A stretch of DNA of 64,000 bases, taken from the NCBI GenBank assembly GCA_964437505.1, contig CAYTGU010000003.1, positions 42,240 to 106,239 of the forward strand, written 5' to 3'. This stretch comes from JAHJDO01 sp964437505 (GTDB lineage: Bacteria; JAHJDO01). The notes beneath the pieces were generated by a model. It made no database searches and had not been told where the DNA came from. It saw only the letters and a list, made by a program, of their open reading frames with translations. Shown piece by piece: positions 9,301-17,919 of the stretch; position 1 is the first letter of the stretch; each line of letters begins with the position of its first letter. The translations under genes and the position numbers were made by a program.

Positions 9301-9386
9301 TCCCGTTAGACCGTTTGTGGCTAAGGGGAGAATAATCTAGCATTAAGTGTGTTCGTTGGTGTTGATGAAAAGGAGGTCTAACGGGA
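9301..9386 (+). promoter_or_regulatory. Inverted repeat masking the argH ribosome-binding site
   Basis: The 12 bases directly after the gyrB stop (TCCCGTTAGACC, 9301-9312) are an exact inverted complement of 9375-9386, which includes the last two bases of the argH Shine-Dalgarno AGGAGG (9371-9376), the spacer and the first base of the argH ATG. In mRNA this would give a 12-bp stem with a 62-base loop. A ribosome stopping at the end of gyrB would cover the left arm, so the layout suggests translational coupling of argH to gyrB. There is no U-run for a terminator. Confidence 0.55.
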
Positions 9387-10771
9387 TGAAAAAGTCTTGG
9401 GATGGAAGATTTAAAAGGGCGTTGGATCCATTTATTGAAGAGTTCACGTGCTCAGTAGATATTGACATAAAGCTGGCGAAATATGATCTTCAAGGAAGCA
9501 TTGCCCACGTTAAAATGCTTGGTAAGGCAAATATAATCTCCAAGAACGACACAAAGAAAATACTTCATGGCTTGGAAGAAATTCTTCAAGAAGTTTCTAG
9601 CGGGAACTTTAAATATACTTCTGCAGATGAAGATATACATATGGCAATTGAGCGCAGACTTGTTGAAAAAACAGGGAAGATTGGCAATAAACTCCACACG
9701 GCAAGGTCCAGAAATGACCAGATTGTACTTGATGAAAGATTATATCTGCGCGATGAAATATCGGAAATATCAGAACTCATAAAAGGGTTTCAGAAAACAA
9801 TTATTAAAAAATCACAGAAAAACATTGATGTTATTATTCCGGGGCTCACACACATGCAGCATGCGCAACCGGTTCTTTTTTCGCATTATTTAATGGCTTA
9901 CTTTAATATGCTAGATAGGGATAGAGACAGACTCAACGACTGTCTTAAAAGAGTAAATATTATGCCTCTAGGCGCAGGCGCGATTGCAGGGACTTCATTC
10001 AAAATTGACCGTAAATATGTAGCTGAGCTGTTGGGTTTTTCCGCTGTCACGGAAAACAGCATAGATACAGTTAGCGACAGGGATTTTATTCTGGAATTTG
10101 TATCTTGGTCTGCCATTCTCATGATGCATCTTTCAAGATTGTCTGAAGACATTGTCATCTATTCTTCGAATGAGTTTGGGTATATAGAATTGGATGATAG
10201 TGTTTGTACAGGAAGCAGCATGATGCCTCAAAAGAAGAACCCTGATGTTGCTGAGCTGATAAGAGGCAAAACCTCGAGAGTGTATGGATCACTTGTGACG
10301 CTTCTTGCATTGATGAAAGCGCTGCCTCTAGCATACAACAGAGACATGCAGGAGGATAAACCTGCCCTGTTTGATGCTGTCGCAACAGTCAAGATATGTC
10401 TGAAAGCAGGGGCAAAGCTTTTAGAGAACATAAAACTTAACAGGAAGAGATTAGAGAATGTTTTGATCAAGGATTTTTCATGCGCAACAGAAATAGCTGA
10501 TTATCTTGTGAAGAAGAGTATGCCCTTCAGAGATGCACATAAACTGGTTGGTAAAATAGTTAGATACTGCATAGATAACAAAAAATATTTACATGATCTC
10601 ACCCATTCAGAATTCAAGACGTTTTCAAACTTGTTTTCCAAAGATATTCTAGATTTCACTTCCCCTCATTCCTCAGTAAAAGCCAAGTCCTCTGCTGGCG
10701 GTACGTGCTTGAAAAATGTAAGAGCTCAGATAGAAAAAGCAGAGCATTTGCTTAGCAAAGAGTTTGCCTAA
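9386..10771 (+). CDS. argH: Argininosuccinate lyase
   Basis: Splits argininosuccinate into arginine and fumarate, the last step of arginine synthesis. 461 residues from the ATG at 9386, which has AGGAGG 9 bases upstream; earlier in-frame codons are unconserved. Motifs include HTARSRNDQ, THMQHAQPVLFSHYL and the superfamily signature GSSMMPQKKNPD. It is followed at once by the phosphate transporter gene (TAA then ATG). Other arg genes are not nearby. Confidence 0.97.
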   Translation: MKKSWDGRFKRALDPFIEEFTCSVDIDIKLAKYDLQGSIAHVKMLGKANIISKNDTKKILHGLEEILQEVSSGNFKYTSADEDIHMAIERRLVEKTGKIGNKLHTARSRNDQIVLDERLYLRDEISEISELIKGFQKTIIKKSQKNIDVIIPGLTHMQHAQPVLFSHYLMAYFNMLDRDRDRLNDCLKRVNIMPLGAGAIAGTSFKIDRKYVAELLGFSAVTENSIDTVSDRDFILEFVSWSAILMMHLSRLSEDIVIYSSNEFGYIELDDSVCTGSSMMPQKKNPDVAELIRGKTSRVYGSLVTLLALMKALPLAYNRDMQEDKPALFDAVATVKICLKAGAKLLENIKLNRKRLENVLIKDFSCATEIADYLVKKSMPFRDAHKLVGKIVRYCIDNKKYLHDLTHSEFKTFSNLFSKDILDFTSPHSSVKAKSSAGGTCLKNVRAQIEKAEHLLSKEFA

Positions 10772-12403
10772 ATGATAAAAGACATAATTTTTGGTACAGT
10801 TGGCGGGCTCGGGTTGTTTCTCTATGGCATTCACATAATGAGTGATGCTCTCCAGAAAGCAGCTGGAGATAAGATGAGAAAAATACTGGGCATAATAACA
10901 AATAAGGCTTTTTTCGGCTTATTGGCTGGAGCAGGAATTACCAGTATTATTCAGTCAAGCAGCGCAACAACAGTTATGGTAGTAGGCTTTGTTAATGCTG
11001 GTCTTATGACTTTAAGACAGTCTCTTGGCGTTATACTTGGGGCAGATATAGGAACAACAATTACTGCGCAAATTATTGCTTTTAAAATAACTCATTATGT
11101 GTTTCCTGTCATTGGAGTAGGCTTTGCATTACATTTTTTTTGCAAGAGGCGTGTACTAAAACAAATAGGCCTGGCCATATTTGGATTTGGCGTTTTGTTT
11201 CTTGGTTTGAGTATTATGACGGACACTGTGCGGTACTTGAGTGACAGTCAGGCAGCAAAAGAAATGCTCATCAATTTTAGCAGGACACCTGTTTTAGGAG
11301 TGCTTGCCGGGATGATTCTAACCGTGATTGTTCAGTCGAGCAGCGCAACAGTGGGGCTTACCATGGCGCTTGGTATGGGAGGGCTTATTGATATAAATGC
11401 AGCGATTCCATTATTGCTTGGAAGTAATATTGGAACATGCGTAACTGCAATGTTAGCAAGCATTGGGACTAATGTTGGGGCGCGCCGCACAGCTGTGGCT
11501 CATCTTCTGTTCAAGATAGTAGGTGTGCTACTACTACTATCTATCTTGCCAATGTATAAGCAATTGATTGTCTACACAGCAGATAATATTGGCAGACAGA
11601 TTGCCAACGCGCATACGATCTTTAATGTTGGTATCGCTGTATTATTTTTGCCATTTACAGAACTTTATGCCAGACTATTAGAGAAAATTGTTCCAGGCAG
11701 GGATAGCTCTCTTGATTATGCTCCAAAGTTTCTGGAACCGCATCTATTGAACACTCCATCCATAGCAATAGAGCAGGCACGTAAAGAGCTTGTAAGAATG
11801 ACGGAAATGGTTAAGGCAATGGTTGATAAAGTAATGGATGGTTTCTTCAAAAAGGATATAGCGTTGATGCATGATGCTATAAAAAAAGAAGACGCTGTTG
11901 ATAATCTGCAGAGTTCAATAACCCATTATCTTGTCGAGCTTTCTGAAAAGAGCTTGAGTTCGGAGATGGCAGAGAAGATACCAGCGCTTCTTCATTCAGT
12001 TAACGATATAGAGCGCGTAGGGGATATCTCTGAAAACCTGGTAGAACTTGGAGAAAGAGCAATTGAGAAAAGACTTTCGTTTAGTGATAAAGCAATTAAG
12101 GAATTAAGAGAGATGTATTCGGAAGTTACAGAAATGCTGGAGGATACAATCAAGGCGCTAGAGCTAAATGATGTAACAATTGCGCGCAAAGTCTGGGGCA
12201 GGGAAAAAAGGATAAATGAATTAACAGAAACATTTGGAAATAACCATACATCCAGATTGAGAAACAGAGCATGCAATGTGGTTTCAGGAATTATTTTTCT
12301 TGATTTTCTGAGCAACTTTGAAAAGATAGGCGATCATCTGAATAATGTTGCAGACGCTGTTATCGGCGGGCTTCAGTGGGATAGAGCCACTCCTGCTAGA
12401 TAA
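10772..12403 (+). CDS. Na/Pi cotransporter family protein with PhoU-like C-terminal domain
   Basis: Inner-membrane sodium-dependent phosphate (or other anion) transporter of the NptA/PNaS family. 543 residues; the two inverted QSSSAT repeats of the family are at about 62-67 and 189-194, within eight or so hydrophobic segments, followed from about residue 330 by a helical PhoU-like domain (paired long acidic-basic helices). The ATG directly abuts the argH stop. Its last 8 bases overlap the convergent gatC 3' end. Substrate is by family only. Confidence 0.9.
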   Translation: MIKDIIFGTVGGLGLFLYGIHIMSDALQKAAGDKMRKILGIITNKAFFGLLAGAGITSIIQSSSATTVMVVGFVNAGLMTLRQSLGVILGADIGTTITAQIIAFKITHYVFPVIGVGFALHFFCKRRVLKQIGLAIFGFGVLFLGLSIMTDTVRYLSDSQAAKEMLINFSRTPVLGVLAGMILTVIVQSSSATVGLTMALGMGGLIDINAAIPLLLGSNIGTCVTAMLASIGTNVGARRTAVAHLLFKIVGVLLLLSILPMYKQLIVYTADNIGRQIANAHTIFNVGIAVLFLPFTELYARLLEKIVPGRDSSLDYAPKFLEPHLLNTPSIAIEQARKELVRMTEMVKAMVDKVMDGFFKKDIALMHDAIKKEDAVDNLQSSITHYLVELSEKSLSSEMAEKIPALLHSVNDIERVGDISENLVELGERAIEKRLSFSDKAIKELREMYSEVTEMLEDTIKALELNDVTIARKVWGREKRINELTETFGNNHTSRLRNRACNVVSGIIFLDFLSNFEKIGDHLNNVADAVIGGLQWDRATPAR

Positions 12404-12683
12404 CCTTAGGCACTCTGAAAAAATTATTTTTTTTATCAGGAGCGTTTTGAAGGGCATTGTCAAGGGAGATAGAAGGCTTTACTGTGTCTTCTCTGAACAC
12501 GTTCTGCATTTCTACCACATGAGAAGTAGGCTTTATATGAGTTGTATCAAGCTGATTAAGCTTGCCCATATATTCTAGGATTTTATTTAATTGTTCAGCA
12601 TGGGCTTCCTTCTCTGTTTCTGACAATTTCAATCTTGCAAGCCTTGCTGCGTATTCAACATCTTTTTTTAATATCTTTGGCAT
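12396..12683 (-). CDS. gatC: Glutamyl/aspartyl-tRNA amidotransferase subunit C
   Basis: Small stabilising subunit of GatCAB, which amidates mischarged Glu-tRNA(Gln) or Asp-tRNA(Asn). 95 residues with the family pattern VEYAARLARLKLSETE...LNKILEYMGKLNQLDT...HVVEMQNVFREDTVKPS. It ends convergently with the transporter gene, so gatA and gatB do not follow and must be elsewhere. It is 2 bases downstream of the HNH gene and probably co-transcribed with it. Confidence 0.93.
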   Translation of the reverse strand: MPKILKKDVEYAARLARLKLSETEKEAHAEQLNKILEYMGKLNQLDTTHIKPTSHVVEMQNVFREDTVKPSISLDNALQNAPDKKNNFFRVPKVI

Positions 12684-12685
12684 AA

Positions 12686-13300
12686 TTATTTCTCTTCACC
12701 TTTTTCAAGCTCTGTATTCCAATACGCTACATCAATAAAATGCTTCCAGCTTTCATGATGCATAGTTTTTATATTAAAGTGCATAAGATATTGCCAGCTA
12801 GGTTCTTTAGGAAGCTTGATTAATTTCATGCCAGCCTGCCCGGGGGTTCTTCCTCCTTTGCGAAGATTGCAATTCACGCAGGAACAAACCACATTTGCCC
12901 ACATGCTTTTTCCTCCAAGCACCTTGGGAATTATATGATCTATATTGAGTTCTGTAATGTCAAATTTGTGTCCACAATACTGACATATATTTTTATCCCG
13001 TTGGTAAATATTTTTTCTATTAAATTTTATAGATGAGCGAGGTAGTTTATCATAGAGTAACAGAAGTATGACTTTAGGAATTTTTATTGTAAAGGAAATT
13101 GTGCGTACAACCTCCTCATGCTTTTCAAAAGCTGCTGAAAGACCCTTCCAATCTTCAAAATTAAAAGAATTAAACTTTCCCTCTTCAACATCAATTACCT
13201 GAGCTTGCCCTGTATAAAGCAGGGAAAAAGCTCTTCTTGCCGTACATATATTTACAGCCTGCCACAATCTATTTAATACCAGTACGTTTGCATCTAACAT
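12686..13300 (-). CDS. HNH endonuclease family protein
   Basis: 204 residues. A 90-residue N-terminal part (MLDANVLVLNRLWQAVNICTARRA) is typical of a widespread chromosomal HNH family; then comes an HNH core with a zinc knuckle, C106-x2-C109, D121-H122, N136 and C141-x2-C144. Family members are metal-dependent nucleases of unknown cellular role; nothing here suggests restriction or a mobile intron. It leads a two-gene unit with gatC. The RBS is AGGGAT. Confidence 0.85.
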   Translation of the reverse strand: MLDANVLVLNRLWQAVNICTARRAFSLLYTGQAQVIDVEEGKFNSFNFEDWKGLSAAFEKHEEVVRTISFTIKIPKVILLLLYDKLPRSSIKFNRKNIYQRDKNICQYCGHKFDITELNIDHIIPKVLGGKSMWANVVCSCVNCNLRKGGRTPGQAGMKLIKLPKEPSWQYLMHFNIKTMHHESWKHFIDVAYWNTELEKGEEK

Positions 13301-13326
13301 CTTTTATCCCTGTATATTTTCAGGCT

Positions 13327-13332
13327 ATTATA
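13327..13332 (-). promoter_or_regulatory. Possible -10 element for the HNH-gatC unit
   Basis: The minus strand has an exact TATAAT about 27 bases before the HNH gene start. The matching -35 (TTATTA) is poor, so support is limited. Confidence 0.3.
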
Positions 13333-13448
13333 CCTTAAAAAAGCGGAATTAATAATCATTTTGTTACTACTATTTCGTGTTTAACTCAAAATTCAACCTA
13401 CAATATATGATGAAATAGGCTATTTAGTCAATAGAGAGAGGGAGAAAA

Positions 13449-13478
13449 TTGACAAATGCATAGGAAAAGTATTAAAAT
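13449..13478 (+). promoter_or_regulatory. Sigma-70-like promoter for the PP2C-Tad-kinase operon
   Basis: TTGACA (13449-13454), 18-base spacer, TAAAAT (13473-13478). It lies just before the PP2C gene, the first gene of a run of 17 plus-strand genes with little or no spacing, so it may drive the whole Tad operon. Transcription would start near 13485, leaving a very short leader. Confidence 0.55.
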
Positions 13479-13513
13479 TAGTTAGTGTGGTAGACATAGG
13501 ACTAAAATTAGAG

Positions 13514-14284
13514 ATGAAGTTCAGAGCATATGGCTTATCAGATCTAGGCAGAGTGCGCAAGCTAAATGAGGATAGCTTTCTGGTTAGTGATGATCTGAAG
13601 CTTTATCTTATAGCTGATGGCATGGGTGGGCATGCGGCAGGGGATGTGGCAAGTCGCAAATCTATTGAATTAATAAAGGCCTTTATTGAACGCACAGCCA
13701 AAGACAATGATATTACCTGGCCATTTGAGATGAACCTAGAACTAGCGCCAGAGGCTAATAAGCTCATTGCAGCAGTACAGATTGCTAACAAAGAAATATA
13801 CAGAATGTCATCCACTAACCCTGAGCTTAAAGGAATGGGAACAACTATAGCAGGGTTATTCATTGCCGAGGCAAAAGGGTATGTTGTTCATGTAGGCGAT
13901 AGCAGAGTATATCTAATGAGAAATGGAAGGCTGAAGCAGATTACAGAGGACCATTCATGGGTTAATGAGCAGCTTAAAGAAAAAGTAATAACAAAAGAGG
14001 AAGCTAAGCAGCATCGCTGGAAGAATGTTATTACACGAGCTCTGGGTAGTGAGAAAGAAGTTAAGATTGATCTACAGGAAGAAAATATTGTTTCTGGAGA
14101 TATTTTTCTCATATGCTCTGATGGGCTGAGTGGCATGGTGGAAAGAGAGACGATGGAGGATATTATAAAAAAACATATAAATAACCTATCAGAAGCAGCA
14201 GAAAAGATGATAGACTATGCTAATAAAGCTGGGGGAGTTGATAACATTACGGTTATTCTTATAAAAGCTCAAGGTAGGAATTAA
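13514..14284 (+). CDS. PP2C-family Ser/Thr protein phosphatase
   Basis: Metal-dependent phosphatase that reverses Ser/Thr phosphorylation. 256 residues from the ATG at 13514; a GTG at 13487 would add nine residues and could serve a near-leaderless mRNA. PP2C motifs seen: GRVRKLNEDSFL, LIADGMGGHAAGDVAS, HVGDSRVYLMRNG, ITEDHSW, ICSDGLSGMV and GGVDNITVILI, so the metal-binding aspartates are all present. It heads an operon that ends with a Ser/Thr kinase and contains four FHA domains, so its likely substrates are proteins of that system. The stop overlaps the next start (TAATG). Confidence 0.93.
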   Translation: MKFRAYGLSDLGRVRKLNEDSFLVSDDLKLYLIADGMGGHAAGDVASRKSIELIKAFIERTAKDNDITWPFEMNLELAPEANKLIAAVQIANKEIYRMSSTNPELKGMGTTIAGLFIAEAKGYVVHVGDSRVYLMRNGRLKQITEDHSWVNEQLKEKVITKEEAKQHRWKNVITRALGSEKEVKIDLQEENIVSGDIFLICSDGLSGMVERETMEDIIKKHINNLSEAAEKMIDYANKAGGVDNITVILIKAQGRN

Positions 14285-14463
14285 TGGCTATAAAGCGTTT
14301 TAAAAACTTGTTCTTGGAGGAAAAGGGGCAGGCAATGACAGAGTATGTTATAGTAACAGTAATGGGAGTTCTTTGCCTGGCAGGTTGTTTTACGATGTTT
14401 CAAAAGGCGCTAAGAACTTATTACAATAGAATCGCAAGTCTTATTAGTTTACCTATTCCATAA
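14284..14463 (+). CDS. Flp-type pilin, short (59 codons)
   Basis: Starts in the TAATG overlap with the phosphatase stop. The 59-residue product has a basic leader, an acidic stretch, then the Flp/type IVb prepilin cleavage signature G-QAMTEYVIVTVMG and one hydrophobic helix, ending SLPIP. Cleavage would be after the Gly at residue 15, by the prepilin peptidase two genes on. It parallels the next gene but has a shorter hydrophobic core with two Cys and lacks the lysine-rich tail, so it may be a minor pilin. Only the sequence pattern supports the function. Confidence 0.8.
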   Translation: MAIKRFKNLFLEEKGQAMTEYVIVTVMGVLCLAGCFTMFQKALRTYYNRIASLISLPIP

Positions 14464-14485
14464 ATGAATGAAAGGGGGTGACAAA

Positions 14486-14668
14486 ATGAAGAAGCTTAGA
14501 AACTTGATGAAAGGGATTATATTCGGAGAAGAAGGTCAGGGGATGACAGAGTATATTCTGATAGTGGTGTTAATAGCCATTGCTGCTATAGTAGCGTTTA
14601 GGATCTTTGGCACTAAGTTAAAGAAAAAAGTTACAGACGCAGCTGATAAGTTAGAGAAAGCCGAGTAA
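14486..14668 (+). CDS. flp: Flp/Fap major pilin
   Basis: 60 residues from the ATG at 14486, with RBS AGGGGG upstream; an ATG at 14468 lies within the RBS region. Prepilin motif EEG-QGMTEYILIVVLIAIAAIVAF, followed by a short lysine-rich C-terminal helix (TKLKKKVTDAADKLEKAE), is the typical Flp major pilin layout. The Gly before Gln is the expected cleavage point. Located directly before its peptidase gene. Confidence 0.93.
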   Translation: MKKLRNLMKGIIFGEEGQGMTEYILIVVLIAIAAIVAFRIFGTKLKKKVTDAADKLEKAE

Positions 14669-14676
14669 TTATCTGT

Positions 14677-15177
14677 ATGATATTTTCAGACATATTACTA
14701 ATATTGCTTTTGGCAATATCGCTAACGACAGACTTGATTACGCACAAGATATATAATTGTGTGACTTTTCCTGCTGTGGCAGTAGGGCTGTCGCTTAACA
14801 TTTGGAATCATGGTCTTGGGTTGACCAGCAGTATGCTGGGGCTCGCTATTGGGTTTTGTGTTTTTGCCATAGTTTTTGCTTTTGGCGGAGTAGGAGGAGG
14901 CGACGTTAAATTAATGGCTGCTGTTGGAGCTGTTGGAGGGTATCCATTTATTTTAAATGCCTGTTTTTACGGGATTCTGACAGGCGGAATATTGGCAATA
15001 GCAGTAATGATATGGAAAGGGACGTTCTGGAGAGGGCTAAAAAACATTTTTCATCTTAGTTTTAGTTTTATTATGCCCGGATTAAAAACAGAAGCTTTAA
15101 AGCCATTCAACAGCGAGAAGATTCCTTATGGAGCAGCTTTGAGTGTTGGAGTCTTTATTGCATGGATTTTTAGATGA
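14677..15177 (+). CDS. TadV/CpaA prepilin peptidase
   Basis: Type IVb leader peptidase, an inner-membrane aspartyl protease that cleaves Flp and TadE/TadG-like prepilins. 166 residues, about six hydrophobic segments, lacking the N-terminal methylase domain as in TadV. The two catalytic aspartates are visible as TTDLITHKIYN (near residue 19) and GGGDVKLMAAVG (near 76). Its stop overlaps the next start as ATGA. Confidence 0.92.
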   Translation: MIFSDILLILLLAISLTTDLITHKIYNCVTFPAVAVGLSLNIWNHGLGLTSSMLGLAIGFCVFAIVFAFGGVGGGDVKLMAAVGAVGGYPFILNACFYGILTGGILAIAVMIWKGTFWRGLKNIFHLSFSFIMPGLKTEALKPFNSEKIPYGAALSVGVFIAWIFR

Positions 15178-15698
15178 GAAAATACTCTAGGCGAATAAAT
15201 AACAGAGGGCAATCAATGATTGAATTTGTCATTGTTATGCCTGTTTTAATTCTCTTTGCAATGGCTATTATGCAGCTTGCTTTGATAGCAACCGCCAATA
15301 TAATGACTAATTACGCCGCGTTCTCAGCAGCGCGTTCATATTCTGTGTATAAGAATAAGGACATAGCAAAGCGCGCTGCCAGCGTTGCTCTGATACCCAT
15401 TTCACATCAATCTTCAGGAGGGGCTCTGGATTCGGCAATTTCCAAAATTCTTGAAAAAATTCCCATCCCTGAATGGGCAAACGACCTGATAGCAACGGGC
15501 CGCAGGTATTTATATGCACAAGACAATACTTCCGTCAGCCACTCGGGTAATACTACTTTTGTTAGATATAACTTTCAGCTGGATATGCCCATGGTGGGTA
15601 GAATAATGGGTAGAATAATTGGTATTCAGGATGGTGATAGATACTATCTTCCTGTTACTCAAAGCTGTAATATAAATGTGGATGCAGAATTAAAATGA
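15174..15698 (+). CDS. TadE-like pseudopilin (first copy)
   Basis: 174 residues; an N-terminal basic stretch, then the TadE signature RGQSMIEFVIVMPVLILFAMAIMQL with the Glu characteristic of type IV pilin-like proteins, then an extracytoplasmic domain. TadE-like proteins are processed by TadV and are needed for Tad pilus assembly. Overlaps its neighbours at both ends by four bases (ATGA), showing tight coupling. Confidence 0.85.
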   Translation: MRKYSRRINNRGQSMIEFVIVMPVLILFAMAIMQLALIATANIMTNYAAFSAARSYSVYKNKDIAKRAASVALIPISHQSSGGALDSAISKILEKIPIPEWANDLIATGRRYLYAQDNTSVSHSGNTTFVRYNFQLDMPMVGRIMGRIIGIQDGDRYYLPVTQSCNINVDAELK

Positions 15699-16186
15699 GA
15701 CTAATTAAGTCCAGCTGTGGTCAGGCAACAGCAGAGGCAATAATCGTCCTTCCGATTTTTATACTCATTATGATGATTACCATCCACTTTGGCAAGGTTA
15801 TGGTGGCTCAATCCAAGGTTTACATAGCAGCCAGAGAAGGAGCTTTAGCGGAAACCAGGGATAAAGGTAAAGGAATCAGCGCTGTATTCTTTGGTCAGGG
15901 GAATGTAGATACTAATTTTAACCTGTTAGAAGAAGCAGGCTTTCCTAATATGGGTTCTTACGTCACAAGTTTTCTCAACTGTGTAATGAAAATGGGAAGC
16001 GCGAGGATGGATGTAACGCATACTGTAAAATCAGGGCCGTTTCTCAAACCGATATTTGGCGATGGAACAACAGTAAAGGGCAGTTGTCGTTTTCTGGGAT
16101 TCTGCTTTTCCAGAACAGAGATAGTGGAATGGCTAAAGAAGGTGGCAGGAGACCTGGTCGAATGGCTGGGGAAAATTCTTTCATAA
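15695..16186 (+). CDS. TadE-like pseudopilin (second copy)
   Basis: 163 residues; starts with CGQATAEAIIVLPIFILIMMITIHFGKVM, a TadE/TadG-type processing and membrane segment, then a small extracytoplasmic domain containing AAREGAL. Overlaps the previous gene by four bases and the next by one (TAATG). It is probably a second minor pseudopilin of the same pilus. Confidence 0.8.
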   Translation: MRLIKSSCGQATAEAIIVLPIFILIMMITIHFGKVMVAQSKVYIAAREGALAETRDKGKGISAVFFGQGNVDTNFNLLEEAGFPNMGSYVTSFLNCVMKMGSARMDVTHTVKSGPFLKPIFGDGTTVKGSCRFLGFCFSRTEIVEWLKKVAGDLVEWLGKILS

Positions 16187-17142
16187 TGTTTATTAGAATT
16201 CATAAGCTTAGAAAGGATAACAGCGCACAAGCTGCTGTTTTTGCGGCGCTGATTCTTCTGGTGCTGGTTATGTTTGTAATGCTGGTTGTGGATGTGGGCC
16301 AGCTTGTAACCTGGCGCATCAGAATGCAGAATGCAGCTGATTCTGCTGCTATGGCAGGCGCAGTATGGCAGGCAAGGGGACTTAATGTAATAGCAGCTCT
16401 TAATATTGTATGGGTTCCTGCATTTATTATTGATCTTATTTCGCTCTGGTTTGGGAATCCAAATTTTTCTTGTACCACTCTAGTTCAAAAGATTCAGGAT
16501 GTTATGGTGTATGCAATTCCTGTTATGGCTATTACTCAGGTAGTTACATACGGCAGAGCCAATAAAGCAGATATAGCTGTTCCTCTGCCAACTGCTTGGG
16601 CACAGAAACTTTCGGAGATAACCAGTATAAATGATGTAAAAGGAATCTATACTGAGGCCAAATGCTTATACGAGGAAATAAAATCGGAAGGATTAGGAGC
16701 TCTCAAGTCATCAATTATTCCATGCTGGCTGAATGCAGAGAGAATCACGGTTTTTATTTTGCCCTCCTTACCCCCTAGGGAGTTTGGACCTATGACAGGA
16801 GGAGAAGATGTCTATACCTTTGCCCTGGCATACAAGGGCTCTCAACCAGTCCTGATAGGTAGCTCTCTTCTGGGAATTAGAATACCATCTATGTACACTA
16901 CAGCCAAGGCTGTTCCATATGGAGGAAGTCTTGGAGGGAAGCTTCCTGAAATTACTAGAAAAAAAGATGTTAAGTATTCAGAGAAAAAAGACAAGAAAGG
17001 CAAGACGAAGAAAGTTGAGGATGAAGGCAAGACAGAGACGTATCTGAGAGCAAAGATTTCTTTTGGTGACCTGATTCCCAAGCCAGATTACAAGGCAAAG
17101 TTTGATAAAACAGGTTTTGAAAGAATACTAATGGTGCATTAA
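16186..17142 (+). CDS. TadG-like pilus assembly protein
   Basis: 318 residues from the ATG in the TAATG overlap. The N-terminus has NSAQAAVFAALILLVLVMFVMLVVDVGQL followed by MQNAADSAAMAGA, the classical putative Flp pilus-assembly TadG N-terminal pattern. No von Willebrand A MIDAS motif (DxSxS) is seen, so it is shorter than long TadG proteins. A charged Lys/Asp/Glu-rich stretch lies near residues 265-290. The next gene starts directly after its stop. Confidence 0.82.
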   Translation: MFIRIHKLRKDNSAQAAVFAALILLVLVMFVMLVVDVGQLVTWRIRMQNAADSAAMAGAVWQARGLNVIAALNIVWVPAFIIDLISLWFGNPNFSCTTLVQKIQDVMVYAIPVMAITQVVTYGRANKADIAVPLPTAWAQKLSEITSINDVKGIYTEAKCLYEEIKSEGLGALKSSIIPCWLNAERITVFILPSLPPREFGPMTGGEDVYTFALAYKGSQPVLIGSSLLGIRIPSMYTTAKAVPYGGSLGGKLPEITRKKDVKYSEKKDKKGKTKKVEDEGKTETYLRAKISFGDLIPKPDYKAKFDKTGFERILMVH

Positions 17143-17901
17143 ATGATAAAACACATAACAGAAATTACAGGAAAAGTTCTTCTAATAGCAATTCTGACTG
17201 TAGCTCTAACTATTTATGGATTAATAAAAGGGGGACAGGAGCACAAAGTTTATGGGCTGATTTATGAACTGCAAAACAAGATTAATCAAAAACGTTTCAA
17301 TCTTCCAGATATGATGAGAGATATGGCAGGCAAATCCTATCGTGTAAAAATTAATTCTAAGCCCGCTTTAATTGGCATGTATCATTCTTCATTATCCGTT
17401 CAAACACTAATAGAACAATTTTCAAGTGATCTGAAAATGAAGAATTTTGACGTTCAATGCAGGAAGAATATAGGCAGCGGTGAATTTATTTTGGCGAAAA
17501 AATCCAAATCACAAAATATGGGCATAGCTGTCTTGCCTATGATGGATACCAACCTCTCAGGAAGCCTCGTTTTTTGTTTAAGTTTTAAGGAATGGAGAGA
17601 ATCAAATGTTGGGGAGGATTTTATCAAGGATATACCTATTTACCCACTGAATTCTGATGCGCTCAGCTTTGAGCTTGGAGTTGGAGGAGTAAATTATAAA
17701 ATGCTAATGTATAAAAGCCTTGCTTCCTCAACCACACAGAAGTTCTTTTATAGGAGCCGGTTAAAAATGAATGGGTGGAAGCTGGATGATAGCGGCGATT
17801 TACTCAGCGCTCAAAAAAAGGATAATAGATGTTTGGTTGTTTTCCCGGATGAAAAGAATGACAAAACGAATAACTATGCTACAATAATTAAAATGAGTTA
17901 A
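17143..17901 (+). CDS. Unknown membrane-anchored protein of the Tad operon
   Basis: 252 residues, not recognised. One N-terminal hydrophobic segment (about residues 10-28) would anchor it with the remainder outside the cytoplasm. The rest appears as two similar-sized alpha/beta halves: MYHSSLSVQTLIEQFSSDLKMKNFDV and, later, MYKSLASSTTQKFFYRSRLKMNGWKL share the pattern M-Y-x-S-[LS]...[FL]...L-K-M-[KN]-x-[FW], an internal repeat. It begins right after TadG and ends 18 bases before cpaB, so a part in the pilus machine is likely but unproven. Confidence 0.7.
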   Translation: MIKHITEITGKVLLIAILTVALTIYGLIKGGQEHKVYGLIYELQNKINQKRFNLPDMMRDMAGKSYRVKINSKPALIGMYHSSLSVQTLIEQFSSDLKMKNFDVQCRKNIGSGEFILAKKSKSQNMGIAVLPMMDTNLSGSLVFCLSFKEWRESNVGEDFIKDIPIYPLNSDALSFELGVGGVNYKMLMYKSLASSTTQKFFYRSRLKMNGWKLDDSGDLLSAQKKDNRCLVVFPDEKNDKTNNYATIIKMS

Positions 17902-17919
17902 AAACAAAAGGAGAAAGAT

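Noticed and set aside
9347..9385. N-terminal extension of argH or an arginine-containing leader peptide (MKRRSNG)
   Set aside because: The Arg codons are simply the Shine-Dalgarno AGGAGG in frame; no stop precedes argH and the conserved protein starts at 9386.
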